Of a stretch of DNA of 14,581 bases, positions 6,549 to 14,261 are shown piece after piece. The position numbers and the translations under genes are program-made. The notes under the pieces are model-generated. The model made no database searches and had not been told where the DNA came from. It saw only the letters and a program-made list of their open reading frames with translations. Origin of the DNA: Chloroflexota bacterium (lineage in GTDB: Bacteria > Chloroflexota > Anaerolineae > B4-G1); contig QMOC01000006.1 of NCBI GenBank assembly GCA_003648085.1, positions 1 through 14,581 on the forward strand. Reading direction: 5' to 3'. Within the stretch, counting starts at the first letter, position 1. Every line of letters begins with the position of its first letter.

Positions 6549-6569
6549 TGCTTTGTATAGGTGGTGAAT

Positions 6570-7526
6570 ATGGGGAACAACGATAAAGTGACCTACTGTC
6601 CCCGCTGCGGGACGGCGATGGAGACAGCCGAGGTAAGCGGGCGCATGCGGGAGGTCTGTCCCGCCTGTGGGTTCATCCTCTACCGCAACCCGGTGCCTGG
6701 CGCCGGTGTGCTGGTGGAGATGGGGGGTGGCATCGTGCTGGTCAAGCGGGGCCAGCCGCCCTTTGTGGGCTGGTGGGCCCTCCCTGCTGGCTATATCGAG
6801 GCCGACGAGAGCGTCGAGCAGGCGGCGGTGCGGGAGTGCAAGGAGGAGACCGGCCTCGACGTCGAACTTCTGGAACTGTTCGGCGTCTACTCCTTTCCGG
6901 AGGGACCAGGGCAGAGCGGCATCATCATCTTCTACCGCGCCCGGCCGGTGGGCGGAGAACTGCGGGCGGGAGACGATGCGCAGGATGTGGGTGTCTTTCC
7001 ACCTGATGGGCTGCCTGAGAAACTGGCTTTCCGCACCCACCGGGAGGTGATCGCCCGCTGGGTGCGCAGCCGCTCGCCGGAATTCCGCGTCGAGATGCCA
7101 GGCGTCGTCATCCGCGAGGCCCGTGCGGAGGACGAGGCCCGGGTACTGGAACTGCTACCGCTGATCCCTGCCAACGCAAATATGAGCCCGGCCGAGATAC
7201 AGGCCGCGGCCCAGCGTTTCCGCGAGAGCCTGGCGATGGACGTGCTGGTTGCGGAGGTGGACGGAAAGGTGGTAGGGCTTCTCGTACTATCATTTGTTCC
7301 CGCTCTTTCCGGGCTGCGAGCCCTGATTGACGACCTGGCCGTGGATCCGGTGTACCGGCGGCAGGGAATTGGCGCGGCGCTGGTGGAGGCGGCGGTACAA
7401 CGGGCGGACCGGCGAGGAGCGACCCATCTCTTGGTAGACACCTCACGGGGCGACCCGGCCGCCCGTGATTTCTATCAGGCCTGCGGGTTCGAGGCCGGTG
7501 GTATCGCGCCTCTGCGCATCCGGTAG
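6570..7526 (+). CDS. Zinc ribbon-NUDIX hydrolase fused to a GNAT acetyltransferase
   Basis: Starting from ATG 6570 (318 residues), three parts follow in order. Residues 10-33 form a zinc ribbon (CPRCG and CPACG). Residues 45-170 are a NUDIX domain whose box, at 74-96, matches G-x5-E-x7-RE-x2-EE-x-G-L exactly. Residues 180-318 are a GNAT domain with the acetyl-CoA loop RRQGIGAAL at 263-271. The ribbon plus NUDIX resembles NudC-like NAD/ADP-ribose pyrophosphatases, although the NudC-specific tail motif is not evident. NUDIX enzymes hydrolyse nucleoside diphosphate derivatives; GNAT enzymes acetylate amines. The substrates of both halves are unknown. Two in-frame GTG codons at 6561 and 6564 lie inside AGGTGGTGA (6559-6567), a near-perfect Shine-Dalgarno, so ATG 6570 is the better start. 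It stands alone between two repeat-bearing gaps. Confidence 0.88.
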   Translation: MGNNDKVTYCPRCGTAMETAEVSGRMREVCPACGFILYRNPVPGAGVLVEMGGGIVLVKRGQPPFVGWWALPAGYIEADESVEQAAVRECKEETGLDVELLELFGVYSFPEGPGQSGIIIFYRARPVGGELRAGDDAQDVGVFPPDGLPEKLAFRTHREVIARWVRSRSPEFRVEMPGVVIREARAEDEARVLELLPLIPANANMSPAEIQAAAQRFRESLAMDVLVAEVDGKVVGLLVLSFVPALSGLRALIDDLAVDPVYRRQGIGAALVEAAVQRADRRGATHLLVDTSRGDPAARDFYQACGFEAGGIAPLRIR

Positions 7527-7924
7527 GGCACGGATTACAGGACAGCAACGGATTCAAGCGACGGGTTCATCGAAAGGCTGCCTGCTCGTAGGCCGTGGCA
7601 GAGTGGTCGAAAGAGTATCGCAGAATGCTCCGGACGTCCCGCTTCAGCGGGGGTTTCCCGGCTGAAGCCGGGCCTCCACCCGATTTCTTCAGTGCACTTC
7701 GAGGTAAACTCTGATCGCAGAATGCTCCGGACGTCCCGCTTCAGCGGGGGTTCCCCGGCTGAAGCCGGGCCTCCGCCCGATTTCTTCAGTACACTTCGAG
7801 GTAAACCCTGATCGCAGAATGCTCGGGACGTCCCGCTTCAGCGGGGGTTTCCCGGCTGAAGCCGGGCCTCCACTCGATTTCTTCAATATACCTTCGAGGT
7901 AAACCCTGAATGAGGAGTTATGGT
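7527..7924 (+). other. Repeat-filled gap upstream of rfbB
   Basis: This 398-bp gap has no gene. Bases 7527-7616 show nothing clearly recognisable apart from a tRNA-like word that does not fold into a tRNA. Bases 7617-7908 are the triplicate repeat. The remaining 16 bp are the rfbB ribosome binding region. No convincing promoter is visible. Confidence 0.7.
7617..7908 (+). repeat. Three tandem 97/98-bp double-hairpin repeats
   Basis: Copies start at 7617, 7714 and 7811 (97, 97 and 98 bp) and differ at only a few positions. Each holds two hairpins: CCCGCTTCAGCGGG (7638, 7735, 7832; loop TTCA) and CCCGGCTGAAGCCGGG (7657, 7754, 7851; loop TGAA). A GGACGTCC-like word lies before the first hairpin; in copy three it has become the 12-bp palindrome CGGGACGTCCCG (7824-7835). 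Each copy ends TTCGAGGTAAAC-C/T-CTG. The third copy abuts the rfbB ribosome binding site. Confidence 0.92.
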
Positions 7925-7927
7925 ATG
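7912..7927 (+). promoter_or_regulatory. rfbB: Ribosome binding site that sets the rfbB start
   Basis: GAGGAG (7912-7917) lies 7 nt before ATG 7925. An earlier in-frame ATG at 7910 overlaps this Shine-Dalgarno and has none of its own, so 7925 is the real start. Confidence 0.75.
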
Positions 7928-8950
7928 CGTAACCTAATGGTCACCGGTGGGGCCGGTTTCATCGGCTCCAACTTCGTCCGCTATATGCTGGAGAAATATC
8001 CCGGCTACTACATCGTCGTCTACGACAAACTGACCTACGCCGGGCGGCTGGAGAACCTCCAGGACGTGGCCGAGCGATTTGCCGGCCGCTACGCCTTCGT
8101 GCGGGGGGACATCTGCGACGCGGCGAAGGTGCGGGAGACGATCCGCGCTTATAACGTGGACACGGTCATAAATTTTGCCGCTGAAAGTCACGTTGATAGG
8201 TCCATTATGAACCCCGACGCCTTCATCAAGACCGACGTCTATGGCACCTATGTGCTGCTGGAGGCGGCCCGTGAGTTCGGGTTAGAGCGGATGCACCAAG
8301 TATCGACAGATGAGACGTACGGAGAAGTGCAGACAGGCCGCTCGAAAGAGACCGACCCCGTCGCCCCGCGCAGCCCCTACGCCGCCAGCAAGGCCAGCGC
8401 CGACCTGATGGTCAACGCCTACCACGTCACCTACGGCCTGCCGGTCACCATCACCCGGGGCACGAACAACATTGGCCCCTACCAGTACCCTGAGAAGGTC
8501 GTGCCGCTCTTCGTCACCAACGCCATTGACGACCTGCCGTTGCCCCTCTACGGCGATGGGTTGCAGGTGCGCGACTACCAGTACGTGCTCGATCACTGCG
8601 AGGCGATTGACATTGTGCTGCACAAGGGAGAGATCGGGGGCATCTACAACGTCGGCACCGGCACCGAGATGCGCAACATTGACATGGCCCGCCTGATCCT
8701 CAGACTGCTGGGCAAGCCGGAGAGCCTCATCCAGCTGGTGCGCGACCGGCCCGGCCACGACCGTCGCTACGCGCTCGATGTGGGCAAAATCCGCGCCCTG
8801 GGCTGGGAGCCGGCCCACACCTGCGAGGAGGCCATCGAGAAGACGGTGCGCTGGTACGTCGAGAACGAGTGGTGGTGGCGACCTATCAAGAGCGGCGAGC
8901 ACTATCGGGAATACTACCGGCGGCAGTATGAGGGGCGGGAAATCAAATGA
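7925..8950 (+). CDS. rfbB: dTDP-glucose 4,6-dehydratase (RmlB/RfbB)
   Basis: This 341-residue short-chain dehydrogenase/reductase-type enzyme converts dTDP-D-glucose to dTDP-4-keto-6-deoxy-D-glucose, the second step of dTDP-L-rhamnose and related deoxysugar synthesis. The NAD-binding motif TGGAGFIG is at residues 7-14. The catalytic T-D-E triad (T128, D129, E130 in STDETYGE) and Y152-x3-K156 (SPYAASK) are all present, and the substrate-binding NNIGPYQYPEKVVP and RDYQYVLDHCEAI segments fit RmlB. Two differences from the common form are STDET for STDEV and RDYQYVLDH for RDWLYVEDH. The usual partners rmlA, rmlC and rmlD are not adjacent. The cupin that follows is too short and too different to be a standard RmlC. 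Its stop lies in a short AAATGAC-type repeat, 17 bp before the cupin. Confidence 0.92.
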   Translation: MRNLMVTGGAGFIGSNFVRYMLEKYPGYYIVVYDKLTYAGRLENLQDVAERFAGRYAFVRGDICDAAKVRETIRAYNVDTVINFAAESHVDRSIMNPDAFIKTDVYGTYVLLEAAREFGLERMHQVSTDETYGEVQTGRSKETDPVAPRSPYAASKASADLMVNAYHVTYGLPVTITRGTNNIGPYQYPEKVVPLFVTNAIDDLPLPLYGDGLQVRDYQYVLDHCEAIDIVLHKGEIGGIYNVGTGTEMRNIDMARLILRLLGKPESLIQLVRDRPGHDRRYALDVGKIRALGWEPAHTCEEAIEKTVRWYVENEWWWRPIKSGEHYREYYRRQYEGREIK

Positions 8951-8967
8951 CAAACGGCAAATGACCA

Positions 8968-9324
8968 ATGCGTATCGAAAGAGCCGACCCAACTGCCGAT
9001 AAGGGCTGGCACGCCGGCCCCTGGAACTCTAATCTGACAATCTCGGTCGGGTATGCAAACGAGGGAGTTGACGACCCCCATGTTCACAAGCGAATAACCG
9101 AGATTTACTTGGTAGCACGCGGCACGTCGGAGATGCGGGTGGAGCAGGAGACAGTCACCTTGGAAGCAGGGGATATGATCATCATTGATCCCGGCGAGGC
9201 TCACACGTTTCTGTCCAGTTCACCTGAATATTTTCACTTTGTGGTGCACGTGCCCGGTTTGTCGGCTGATGAGGCCCATGCCGAGCGTTCCTCGGTGTCC
9301 CGTTCACGTCTGGGGCTGCGATGA
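8968..9324 (+). CDS. Small single-domain cupin protein
   Basis: This is a 118-residue cupin. Motif 1 gives metal ligands H38, H40 and E45 followed by G52 (H-x-H-x4-E-x6-G). Motif 2 is G68...P75-G76-x2-H79. A full set of three His and one Glu ligands suggests a bound divalent metal. The N-terminus (GWHAGPWNSNLTISVG) does not point to one substrate. Small cupins next to sugar-nucleotide genes are sometimes 3,4-ketoisomerases or epimerases acting on the RmlB product, so a link to rfbB is possible. Those enzymes are usually larger, so this stays a guess. It starts 17 bp after rfbB with no strong Shine-Dalgarno and overlaps the next gene by 4 bp (ATGA), which indicates translational coupling. The last 15 or so residues are charged and probably disordered. 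Confidence 0.82.
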   Translation: MRIERADPTADKGWHAGPWNSNLTISVGYANEGVDDPHVHKRITEIYLVARGTSEMRVEQETVTLEAGDMIIIDPGEAHTFLSSSPEYFHFVVHVPGLSADEAHAERSSVSRSRLGLR

Positions 9325-10031
9325 ACGACCCCGACCGCGTTGCCTCTTTTTTATTAAAATCCGTCGCCCGAGCCTGTAAGGAGTTCAATCTGCTGACCGA
9401 GGGCGACCGGGTGGCGGTGGCGGTCTCCGGTGGAAAGGACAGCCGCGTCCTGCTCGAACTGCTGCTCCGCTACCGGCGCAGGGTGCCCTACCGATATGAT
9501 GTGCTGGCCCTCCACATCGTCGGCACCCCGGCCGGCTTCCCCGACTTGCGGCCTCAACTGGAACCCTGGTTCCGGGAACTGGGCGCCGAGTATCACTTCG
9601 CCCCGCTGGAACTGCCGCCGGATGAGCCCCTGCCGCTCGATTGCTTTCGCTGCTCCTGGAACCGGCGCAAGGCCCTCTTCACCGCTGCGGTCGCTCTAGG
9701 CTGTAACAAACTGGCCTTCGGTCACCACGCCGACGACGCAGCCGCCACGACGCTCCTGAACTTGATGTTCAACGGCAAACTGGAGACGATGGCCCCCCGC
9801 GTCGAGTTCTTCGACGGTGCCATAACCGTCATCCGTCCCCTAATCTACCTCCCGGAGAAGGAACTGGCCCGCTACGCCCACGCGGCCGACCTCCCCGAGA
9901 ACCTCCCCTGTCCCCAGGGCCTAACCTCCAGGAGGGCGCAGATTAAGGCGCTCCTGCGCCAATTTGGCCGCGATCAGGAGCAAATCCGCACCAACCTGTG
10001 GCGCGCCGCCCGCCAAGCGATGGGCTTCTGA
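9321..10031 (+). CDS. ttcA: TtcA/TilS-superfamily PP-loop tRNA sulfurtransferase (TtcA-like)
   Basis: This 236-residue N-type ATP pyrophosphatase has the PP-loop SGGKDS at residues 36-41. CFRC (C108, C111) and a third cysteine C197 (in NLPCPQ) match the three cysteines (C122, C125, C222 in Escherichia coli TtcA) that hold its iron-sulfur cluster. [15 protein letters not shown] fits the TtcA GHH-x-DD segment. TtcA makes 2-thiocytidine at position 32 of certain tRNAs, using ATP and sulfur from cysteine desulfurase. The protein is shorter than the E. coli enzyme (about 311 residues). It may modify a different tRNA position, as related archaeal and bacterial members do. Its ATG overlaps the cupin stop (ATGA), so it belongs to the rfbB-cupin transcript. 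Confidence 0.85.
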   Translation: MNDPDRVASFLLKSVARACKEFNLLTEGDRVAVAVSGGKDSRVLLELLLRYRRRVPYRYDVLALHIVGTPAGFPDLRPQLEPWFRELGAEYHFAPLELPPDEPLPLDCFRCSWNRRKALFTAAVALGCNKLAFGHHADDAAATTLLNLMFNGKLETMAPRVEFFDGAITVIRPLIYLPEKELARYAHAADLPENLPCPQGLTSRRAQIKALLRQFGRDQEQIRTNLWRAARQAMGF

Positions 10032-10101
10032 CCGCCCCTGCTCCCCTCCTCCTCTGCTCCTCCGCTCCCCTGCTCCCTTGCTTCCTGCTTCCTGCGTCTT
10101 G
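10032..10101 (+). repeat. Pyrimidine-rich simple repeat after ttcA
   Basis: About 70 nt of imperfectly repeated TGCTCC, CCTCC and TGCTTCC words, almost free of A. It separates the ttcA stop from the argF promoter. No stable hairpin or U-tract marks it as an intrinsic terminator. It resembles the other short, gene-boundary repeats in this window in position, not in sequence. Confidence 0.6.
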
Positions 10102-10110
10102 TGGTATACT
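10102..10110 (+). promoter_or_regulatory. argF: Extended -10 promoter of argF
   Basis: TG-g-TATACT matches the extended -10 form; the hexamer at -35 (10082-10087, TTCCTG) is poor. Transcription would start near 10117, about 25 nt before ATG 10141, with GGAGG at 10131-10135. Confidence 0.55.
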
Positions 10111-10140
10111 ATCTTCAAACTTCACTATCTGGAGGCGCAA

Positions 10141-11061
10141 ATGGATCACTTCCTCAGCCTGGCAGACCTGACACCCGATGAACTACGCGGTTTGCTCAAC
10201 CTGGCGGTCGAACTGAAGGAGGAGTGGAAAGCCGGTGGCAACCGCCCCCTGCTCAAAGGCAAGACCTTGGGCATGATCTTCCAGAAACCCTCCCTGCGCA
10301 CCCGCGTCTCCTTCGAGATGGCGATGATCCACCTGGGCGGACAGGCGCTCTACCTCTCTCCTTTCGAGATTCAACTGGGCAAACGGGAAAGCGTGCCTGA
10401 TGTGGCCCGTGTCCTCTCCCGCTACGTGGATGGCATTATGGCCCGCGTCTTCGGCCACGCCGACGTGCTCACGCTGGCGGAGTATTCGTGCGTACCCGTC
10501 ATCAACGGCCTCTCCGACTACAATCATCCCTGCCAGGGCCTGGCCGATTTCCTCACCATCATCGAGCACAAGGGCCGCTCCCTGCGGGGTCGCAAACTGG
10601 CCTTCATTGGTGACGGCAACAACGTGGCGACCTCGCTTCTCTTCGGCGCGACCTTGCTGGGGATGGATTTCGCCATTGCCGGGCCGCCGGGCTACGAACT
10701 GCCCTCCGGCGTGTGGGCATTAGGACAGCAGTTTGCCGCTGATAGCGGCAGTCATCTGTTGGCGACCCATGATCCCCACGAGGCGGTCACCGGAGCCGAT
10801 GTGATCTACACCGACGTGTGGGCCTCGATGGGTCAGGAAGCCGAAGCCGAGGAACGCGCCCGCGTTTTCGGACCCTACCAGGTCAACACATCGTTGGTGG
10901 CGGAGGCCAGGCCGGACGTCATCGTCATGCACTGCCTGCCGGCCCATCGGGGGCAGGAGATCACCGATGAGGTCTGCGATGGTCCACACTCGGTGCTGTG
11001 GGATCAGGCCGAGAACCGCATGCACGCACAAAAAGCCATCCTGGTGGAGTTGATAGCGTAA
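10141..11061 (+). CDS. argF: Ornithine carbamoyltransferase
   Basis: This 306-residue protein has the standard length. It transfers the carbamoyl group of carbamoyl phosphate to ornithine, giving citrulline, in arginine synthesis in the cytoplasm. The carbamoyl-phosphate loop SLRTR is at residues 51-55; the [26 protein letters not shown] (ornithine SMG loop) and [10 protein letters not shown] motifs follow in order. The SMG loop and the [10 protein letters not shown] segment favour ornithine over aspartate as substrate. The start is ATG 10141 with GGAGG 5 nt upstream; the frame is open further upstream to 9964, but that part overlaps ttcA and shows no homology. No other arg genes are adjacent; the gene seems to have its own promoter and may be read through into the TPR gene 16 bp later. 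Confidence 0.95.
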   Translation: MDHFLSLADLTPDELRGLLNLAVELKEEWKAGGNRPLLKGKTLGMIFQKPSLRTRVSFEMAMIHLGGQALYLSPFEIQLGKRESVPDVARVLSRYVDGIMARVFGHADVLTLAEYSCVPVINGLSDYNHPCQGLADFLTIIEHKGRSLRGRKLAFIGDGNNVATSLLFGATLLGMDFAIAGPPGYELPSGVWALGQQFAADSGSHLLATHDPHEAVTGADVIYTDVWASMGQEAEAEERARVFGPYQVNTSLVAEARPDVIVMHCLPAHRGQEITDEVCDGPHSVLWDQAENRMHAQKAILVELIA

Positions 11062-11077
11062 TCGGAAGGGCAGGATT

Positions 11078-13393
11078 GTGGCAAGGAACCGCAAAGTCTT
11101 CGAAGAGGCGATGCGAGCGGGGGCCGATGCCGCCTGGGACGGAAACTGGGACCAGGCCATCGCGGCCTATCGGCGTGCGCTGACCGAGTTCCCCCACGAC
11201 GTCAGCGCGCTCACCGGCCTGGGCTTGGCCTACTCCGGCGCAGGCCAGTTGGAGGCCGCTCTGGATGCTTACCAGCAGGCCAGCGCCCTCGCTCCGGACA
11301 ATCCCTTACTTCTGGAGCGCATAGGGAAGACGCGGGAGCAACTGGGCCGGCGAAAGGAGGCCGCTGAAGCCTATATGGCCTCTGCCGCATGCTACCTCAG
11401 CCAGCAGCAGGCTGCTCACCTGGCGTTGGAACGCTGGCGGGATGCCGTCCGCGTCTGGCCTGATTGCCTGCAGGCCCACGCGCAGTTGCTCCAGTATTAC
11501 CAGCGCCACGGACAAGTGCGCGAGGCGGTCGAGGAATGCCTGGCCCTGGCGCGCATCTACCAGGCCCAGGGACAGAATTCCTATGCTGTCCAGATGTGTC
11601 AGCATGCCCTCAAGTTGGCTCCCCATAACTCTGAGGTGCTGACCCTCCTCGATAGCCTGCGCTATGGCAAGCAGGCCGCTGTGGAGCCTGAATCTAGGGT
11701 CCCCGAAGAGGAACCCGAACCACTGGCGGTCGTGGAGGAGCCGACCGGTCCTGCCACGCTGGAGTTTCCGGCTGCACCAGAGGCCGGAGCCGCCGAGGAG
11801 CGGGGCAGTCCCGCCGAAACCACTCGCCAGAAGGCGCTCACCGACCTGGCCGAGAGCGTTTTTGAGGAGGAAGTGGTGGCGGCACCACCTGCCGAGGCTC
11901 CTCGGCTCAGCAAGGCGGAGATTGATGCCCTGATTGGCAAAGCGATTGATTTCCAGACCCGGGGGAAGATCGAAGAGGCGATTGCGGCGTATGAGGAAGT
12001 GATCGAAGCAGGAGTGGATCTTCCTGCCGTGCACTTCAACCTCGGTCTGCTCTATCAGGAGAAACTGCGTTTCGACGCTGCCATTGCCCAGTTCGAGAAG
12101 GCTGTCTCCCACCCTGAGTATGCGCTGGGCAGTCACTTTGCCTTGGGCGAGTGCTACCGCGCTCGGGGTCGCATTGACGAGGCGCTGGAGCACTTCGTCG
12201 AGGTGCTCAAGATGGTGGATCTGGCCACTGTCCGGCGTGATCAGGCCGATGGCCTGATCCAACTTTACGAACACCTCGCCGATGGCTACATCGCCAAAGG
12301 CGATCGAGACCAGGCGCTCGAATTCACCAATTCGTTGGTCACCTTCCTCAGCGAAAAGGGGTGGGAGGATAAAGTCATTCAGGCACGCCAGCGGCTCGAC
12401 GCGCTGGCTGAGGAAGGCCCCACCCTGAGCCTGGCCGAGATGCTGGCGATCCCGGACTCGGAGCGCGTCCTGGAATCGGTGGCCCTATCACAGGAGTACG
12501 TCAAGCGCGGTATGCTCTACGCTGCCTTGGAAGAATGCTACCATGCTCTGAGTCGCGCTCCCATCTACCTGCCCATCCATCGGCAAATAGCCCAGGTGTT
12601 GCTGGCAATGGGGAAGGTGGACGATGCGGTGACCAAGTTCGTCACTATCGCCGATACTTATCGCATCCGTGGCGACGTCCGTCAGGCCATCGCGATGTAC
12701 CAGCGCGCTCTGAAACTGACGCCTATGAACACAGTGGTGCGGGCCAAGTTAATTGACCTGCTCATCAGCCACGGGATAATTGATGAGGCGCTGGAGCACT
12801 ACATGATCCTGGCCGACAGTTATTACCAACTGGCGCAGATAGACCAGGCGCGTGACACGTACCAGGAGGCATTGCGATTGGCGCCGCGGGGCGACCCCGA
12901 ACGAAAGTGGGTGGTTCGCATTCTGCATAAAATAGGCGACATTGATATGCAGCGTGTGGATTGGAAGCGGGCCGTCGGCGTCTACGAGCACATTCGCAAA
13001 CTCGCCCCCGACGACGAGCGGGCTCGCCTGACGCTGATGGAACTTTACTATCGCTTCAACCGGCCCGACCTGGCGCTCGCCGAACTCGACGCTCTCCTGA
13101 AAATCTATCGCGAGGGCGGCAAGTCAGAGCGCATATTCACCATCCTGGAAGATGTGGTCCGCGAACGGCCCGATGACATCCCGCTACGTGCCCGCCTGGC
13201 GCAGGCGTATCTTGACGCGGGTGATCGCGAGCGAGCATTGGAGCACCTGGATAAACTGGGAGACCTGCAGTTGGTAGCCGGGCGGTACAAAGAAGCCCAG
13301 GCCACCATTCGGGCCATCATTGCACTCCGCCCGCCCAACGCTGCCGCCTACCAGCAACTGCTGGACCAACTCAACGAACGCGGCTCCGATTGA
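11078..13393 (+). CDS. Large tetratricopeptide-repeat protein
   Basis: The protein has 771 residues. TPR-type helical pairs fill about residues 8-190 (for example DNPLLLERIGKTREQLGRRK and APHNSEVLTLL) and 277-765. A low-complexity, proline- and glutamate-rich linker (about 197-275) joins the two TPR solenoids. There is no signal peptide, membrane segment or catalytic domain, so a cytoplasmic scaffold or adaptor is likely. It starts at GTG 11078, 16 bp after argF, with GGAAGGG upstream. The stop is 31 bp before cdaA, so it may share a transcript with the cyclic di-AMP genes. The partner is unknown; the position hints at a role near CdaA, but TPR proteins sit beside many kinds of genes. Confidence 0.85.
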   Translation: MARNRKVFEEAMRAGADAAWDGNWDQAIAAYRRALTEFPHDVSALTGLGLAYSGAGQLEAALDAYQQASALAPDNPLLLERIGKTREQLGRRKEAAEAYMASAACYLSQQQAAHLALERWRDAVRVWPDCLQAHAQLLQYYQRHGQVREAVEECLALARIYQAQGQNSYAVQMCQHALKLAPHNSEVLTLLDSLRYGKQAAVEPESRVPEEEPEPLAVVEEPTGPATLEFPAAPEAGAAEERGSPAETTRQKALTDLAESVFEEEVVAAPPAEAPRLSKAEIDALIGKAIDFQTRGKIEEAIAAYEEVIEAGVDLPAVHFNLGLLYQEKLRFDAAIAQFEKAVSHPEYALGSHFALGECYRARGRIDEALEHFVEVLKMVDLATVRRDQADGLIQLYEHLADGYIAKGDRDQALEFTNSLVTFLSEKGWEDKVIQARQRLDALAEEGPTLSLAEMLAIPDSERVLESVALSQEYVKRGMLYAALEECYHALSRAPIYLPIHRQIAQVLLAMGKVDDAVTKFVTIADTYRIRGDVRQAIAMYQRALKLTPMNTVVRAKLIDLLISHGIIDEALEHYMILADSYYQLAQIDQARDTYQEALRLAPRGDPERKWVVRILHKIGDIDMQRVDWKRAVGVYEHIRKLAPDDERARLTLMELYYRFNRPDLALAELDALLKIYREGGKSERIFTILEDVVRERPDDIPLRARLAQAYLDAGDRERALEHLDKLGDLQLVAGRYKEAQATIRAIIALRPPNAAAYQQLLDQLNERGSD

Positions 13394-13424
13394 GAATTGG
13401 GATTTGGAATTTGGGATTTGAACA
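13394..13424 (+). repeat. Short GGGATTTG-type tandem repeat between the TPR gene and cdaA
   Basis: AATTGGGATTTGG then AATTTGGGATTTG form two imperfect copies that fill nearly the whole gap right up to the cdaA start codon. They leave no good Shine-Dalgarno for cdaA. Confidence 0.65.
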
Positions 13425-14261
13425 GTGTCCGACCTTCTATGGTATTTACAACGGCTTGATTGGATAGATGCCCTCGACATTTTGCTCGTAGCCTTCATAT
13501 TCTTCTGGCTCCTGTATCTGGTGCGCGGCACCCGGGCCGTCCCACTGCTTCGCGGTGTGATCCTGCTCATTATCATCATCACCTTGCTGGGCGGTGTGAT
13601 TCACCTGCGCGCTTTCGCCTGGTTGACCCAGAGGGCTCTCCCTGCGCTGCTCGTAGCCGTCCCCGTCGTCTTCCAGCCAGAGTTGCGCCGGGCGTTGGGA
13701 CGGCTGGGCCGGGCCGGGACGCTGTTCGGCCGGACGACGGGAAACCGTGCTCTCCTGGAGCAGACGTTGGCTGCCATTGCGGAGGCCTGCGGCACCCTGT
13801 CCAGGCTACGACACGGTGCGCTCATCGTCCTGGAGCGGGAGACAGGCTTACAAGAGTTCGCCGACAGTGGCGTTTTCCTCGATGCCATGGTCACCCCCGA
13901 CTTGCTGGTAACCATTTTCGATCCCCACACTCCACTGCACGACGGAGCGGTCATCGTGCGGCACGGGCGGGTGCTGGCCGCTGCCTGTGTACTTCCCCTC
14001 TCCACCGCTTTCCTCGCAGACCGGGAGTTGGGACTACGTCACCGTGCGGCTATCGGCGTGACGGAGGATAGCGATGCCCTTGCCGTCGTCGTCTCTGAAG
14101 AGCGTGGCTCCATCTCCATCACCCACAATGGCCGTATCATCCGCAATCTTGACGCCAAACGTCTGGAAGCAGTATTATATGCCTTTTATCAACCGGCGCT
14201 GGAACGGGCATGGCCACGGTGGAGTGCCCGGATGCGGCGGATATGGGGGGGAGAGAAGTAG
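13425..14261 (+). CDS. cdaA: Diadenylate cyclase CdaA (membrane DisA_N-domain enzyme)
   Basis: This 278-residue protein has the usual CdaA size. It makes cyclic di-AMP from two ATP. Three hydrophobic segments near residues 17-33, 40-59 and 66-83 form the membrane anchor, followed by FQPELRRALGRLGR and the DisA_N cyclase domain. The catalytic DGA (residues 173-175, in LHDGAVIV) and RHR (205-207, in GLRHRAAIG) motifs are intact. Cyclic di-AMP controls potassium and osmolyte transport and cell-wall balance in many bacteria. The start is GTG 13425, close to a simple repeat and with a poor Shine-Dalgarno. The stop TAG shares its G with the GTG of the following gene, which is the regulator normally paired with CdaA. 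Confidence 0.95.
   Translation: MSDLLWYLQRLDWIDALDILLVAFIFFWLLYLVRGTRAVPLLRGVILLIIIITLLGGVIHLRAFAWLTQRALPALLVAVPVVFQPELRRALGRLGRAGTLFGRTTGNRALLEQTLAAIAEACGTLSRLRHGALIVLERETGLQEFADSGVFLDAMVTPDLLVTIFDPHTPLHDGAVIVRHGRVLAAACVLPLSTAFLADRELGLRHRAAIGVTEDSDALAVVVSEERGSISITHNGRIIRNLDAKRLEAVLYAFYQPALERAWPRWSARMRRIWGGEK

Noticed and set aside
7591..7620. tRNA-Ser/Leu-like D-arm word (GGCAGAGTGGTCGAAAG)
   Set aside because: No anticodon stem, T-loop or acceptor stem follows; downstream sequence is the hairpin repeat.
7617..7908. CRISPR array
   Set aside because: Units are 97-98 bp and identical throughout with no variable spacers, and no cas genes are present.
9964..10140. Upstream extension of the ornithine carbamoyltransferase frame
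   Set aside because: It overlaps ttcA in another frame and the pyrimidine repeat, and homology begins at the ATG at 10141, which has GGAGG at good spacing.
11306..12274. Minus-strand open frame (322 codons) inside the TPR gene
   Set aside because: Antisense to a clear TPR protein; no motif and no plausible ribosome binding site.
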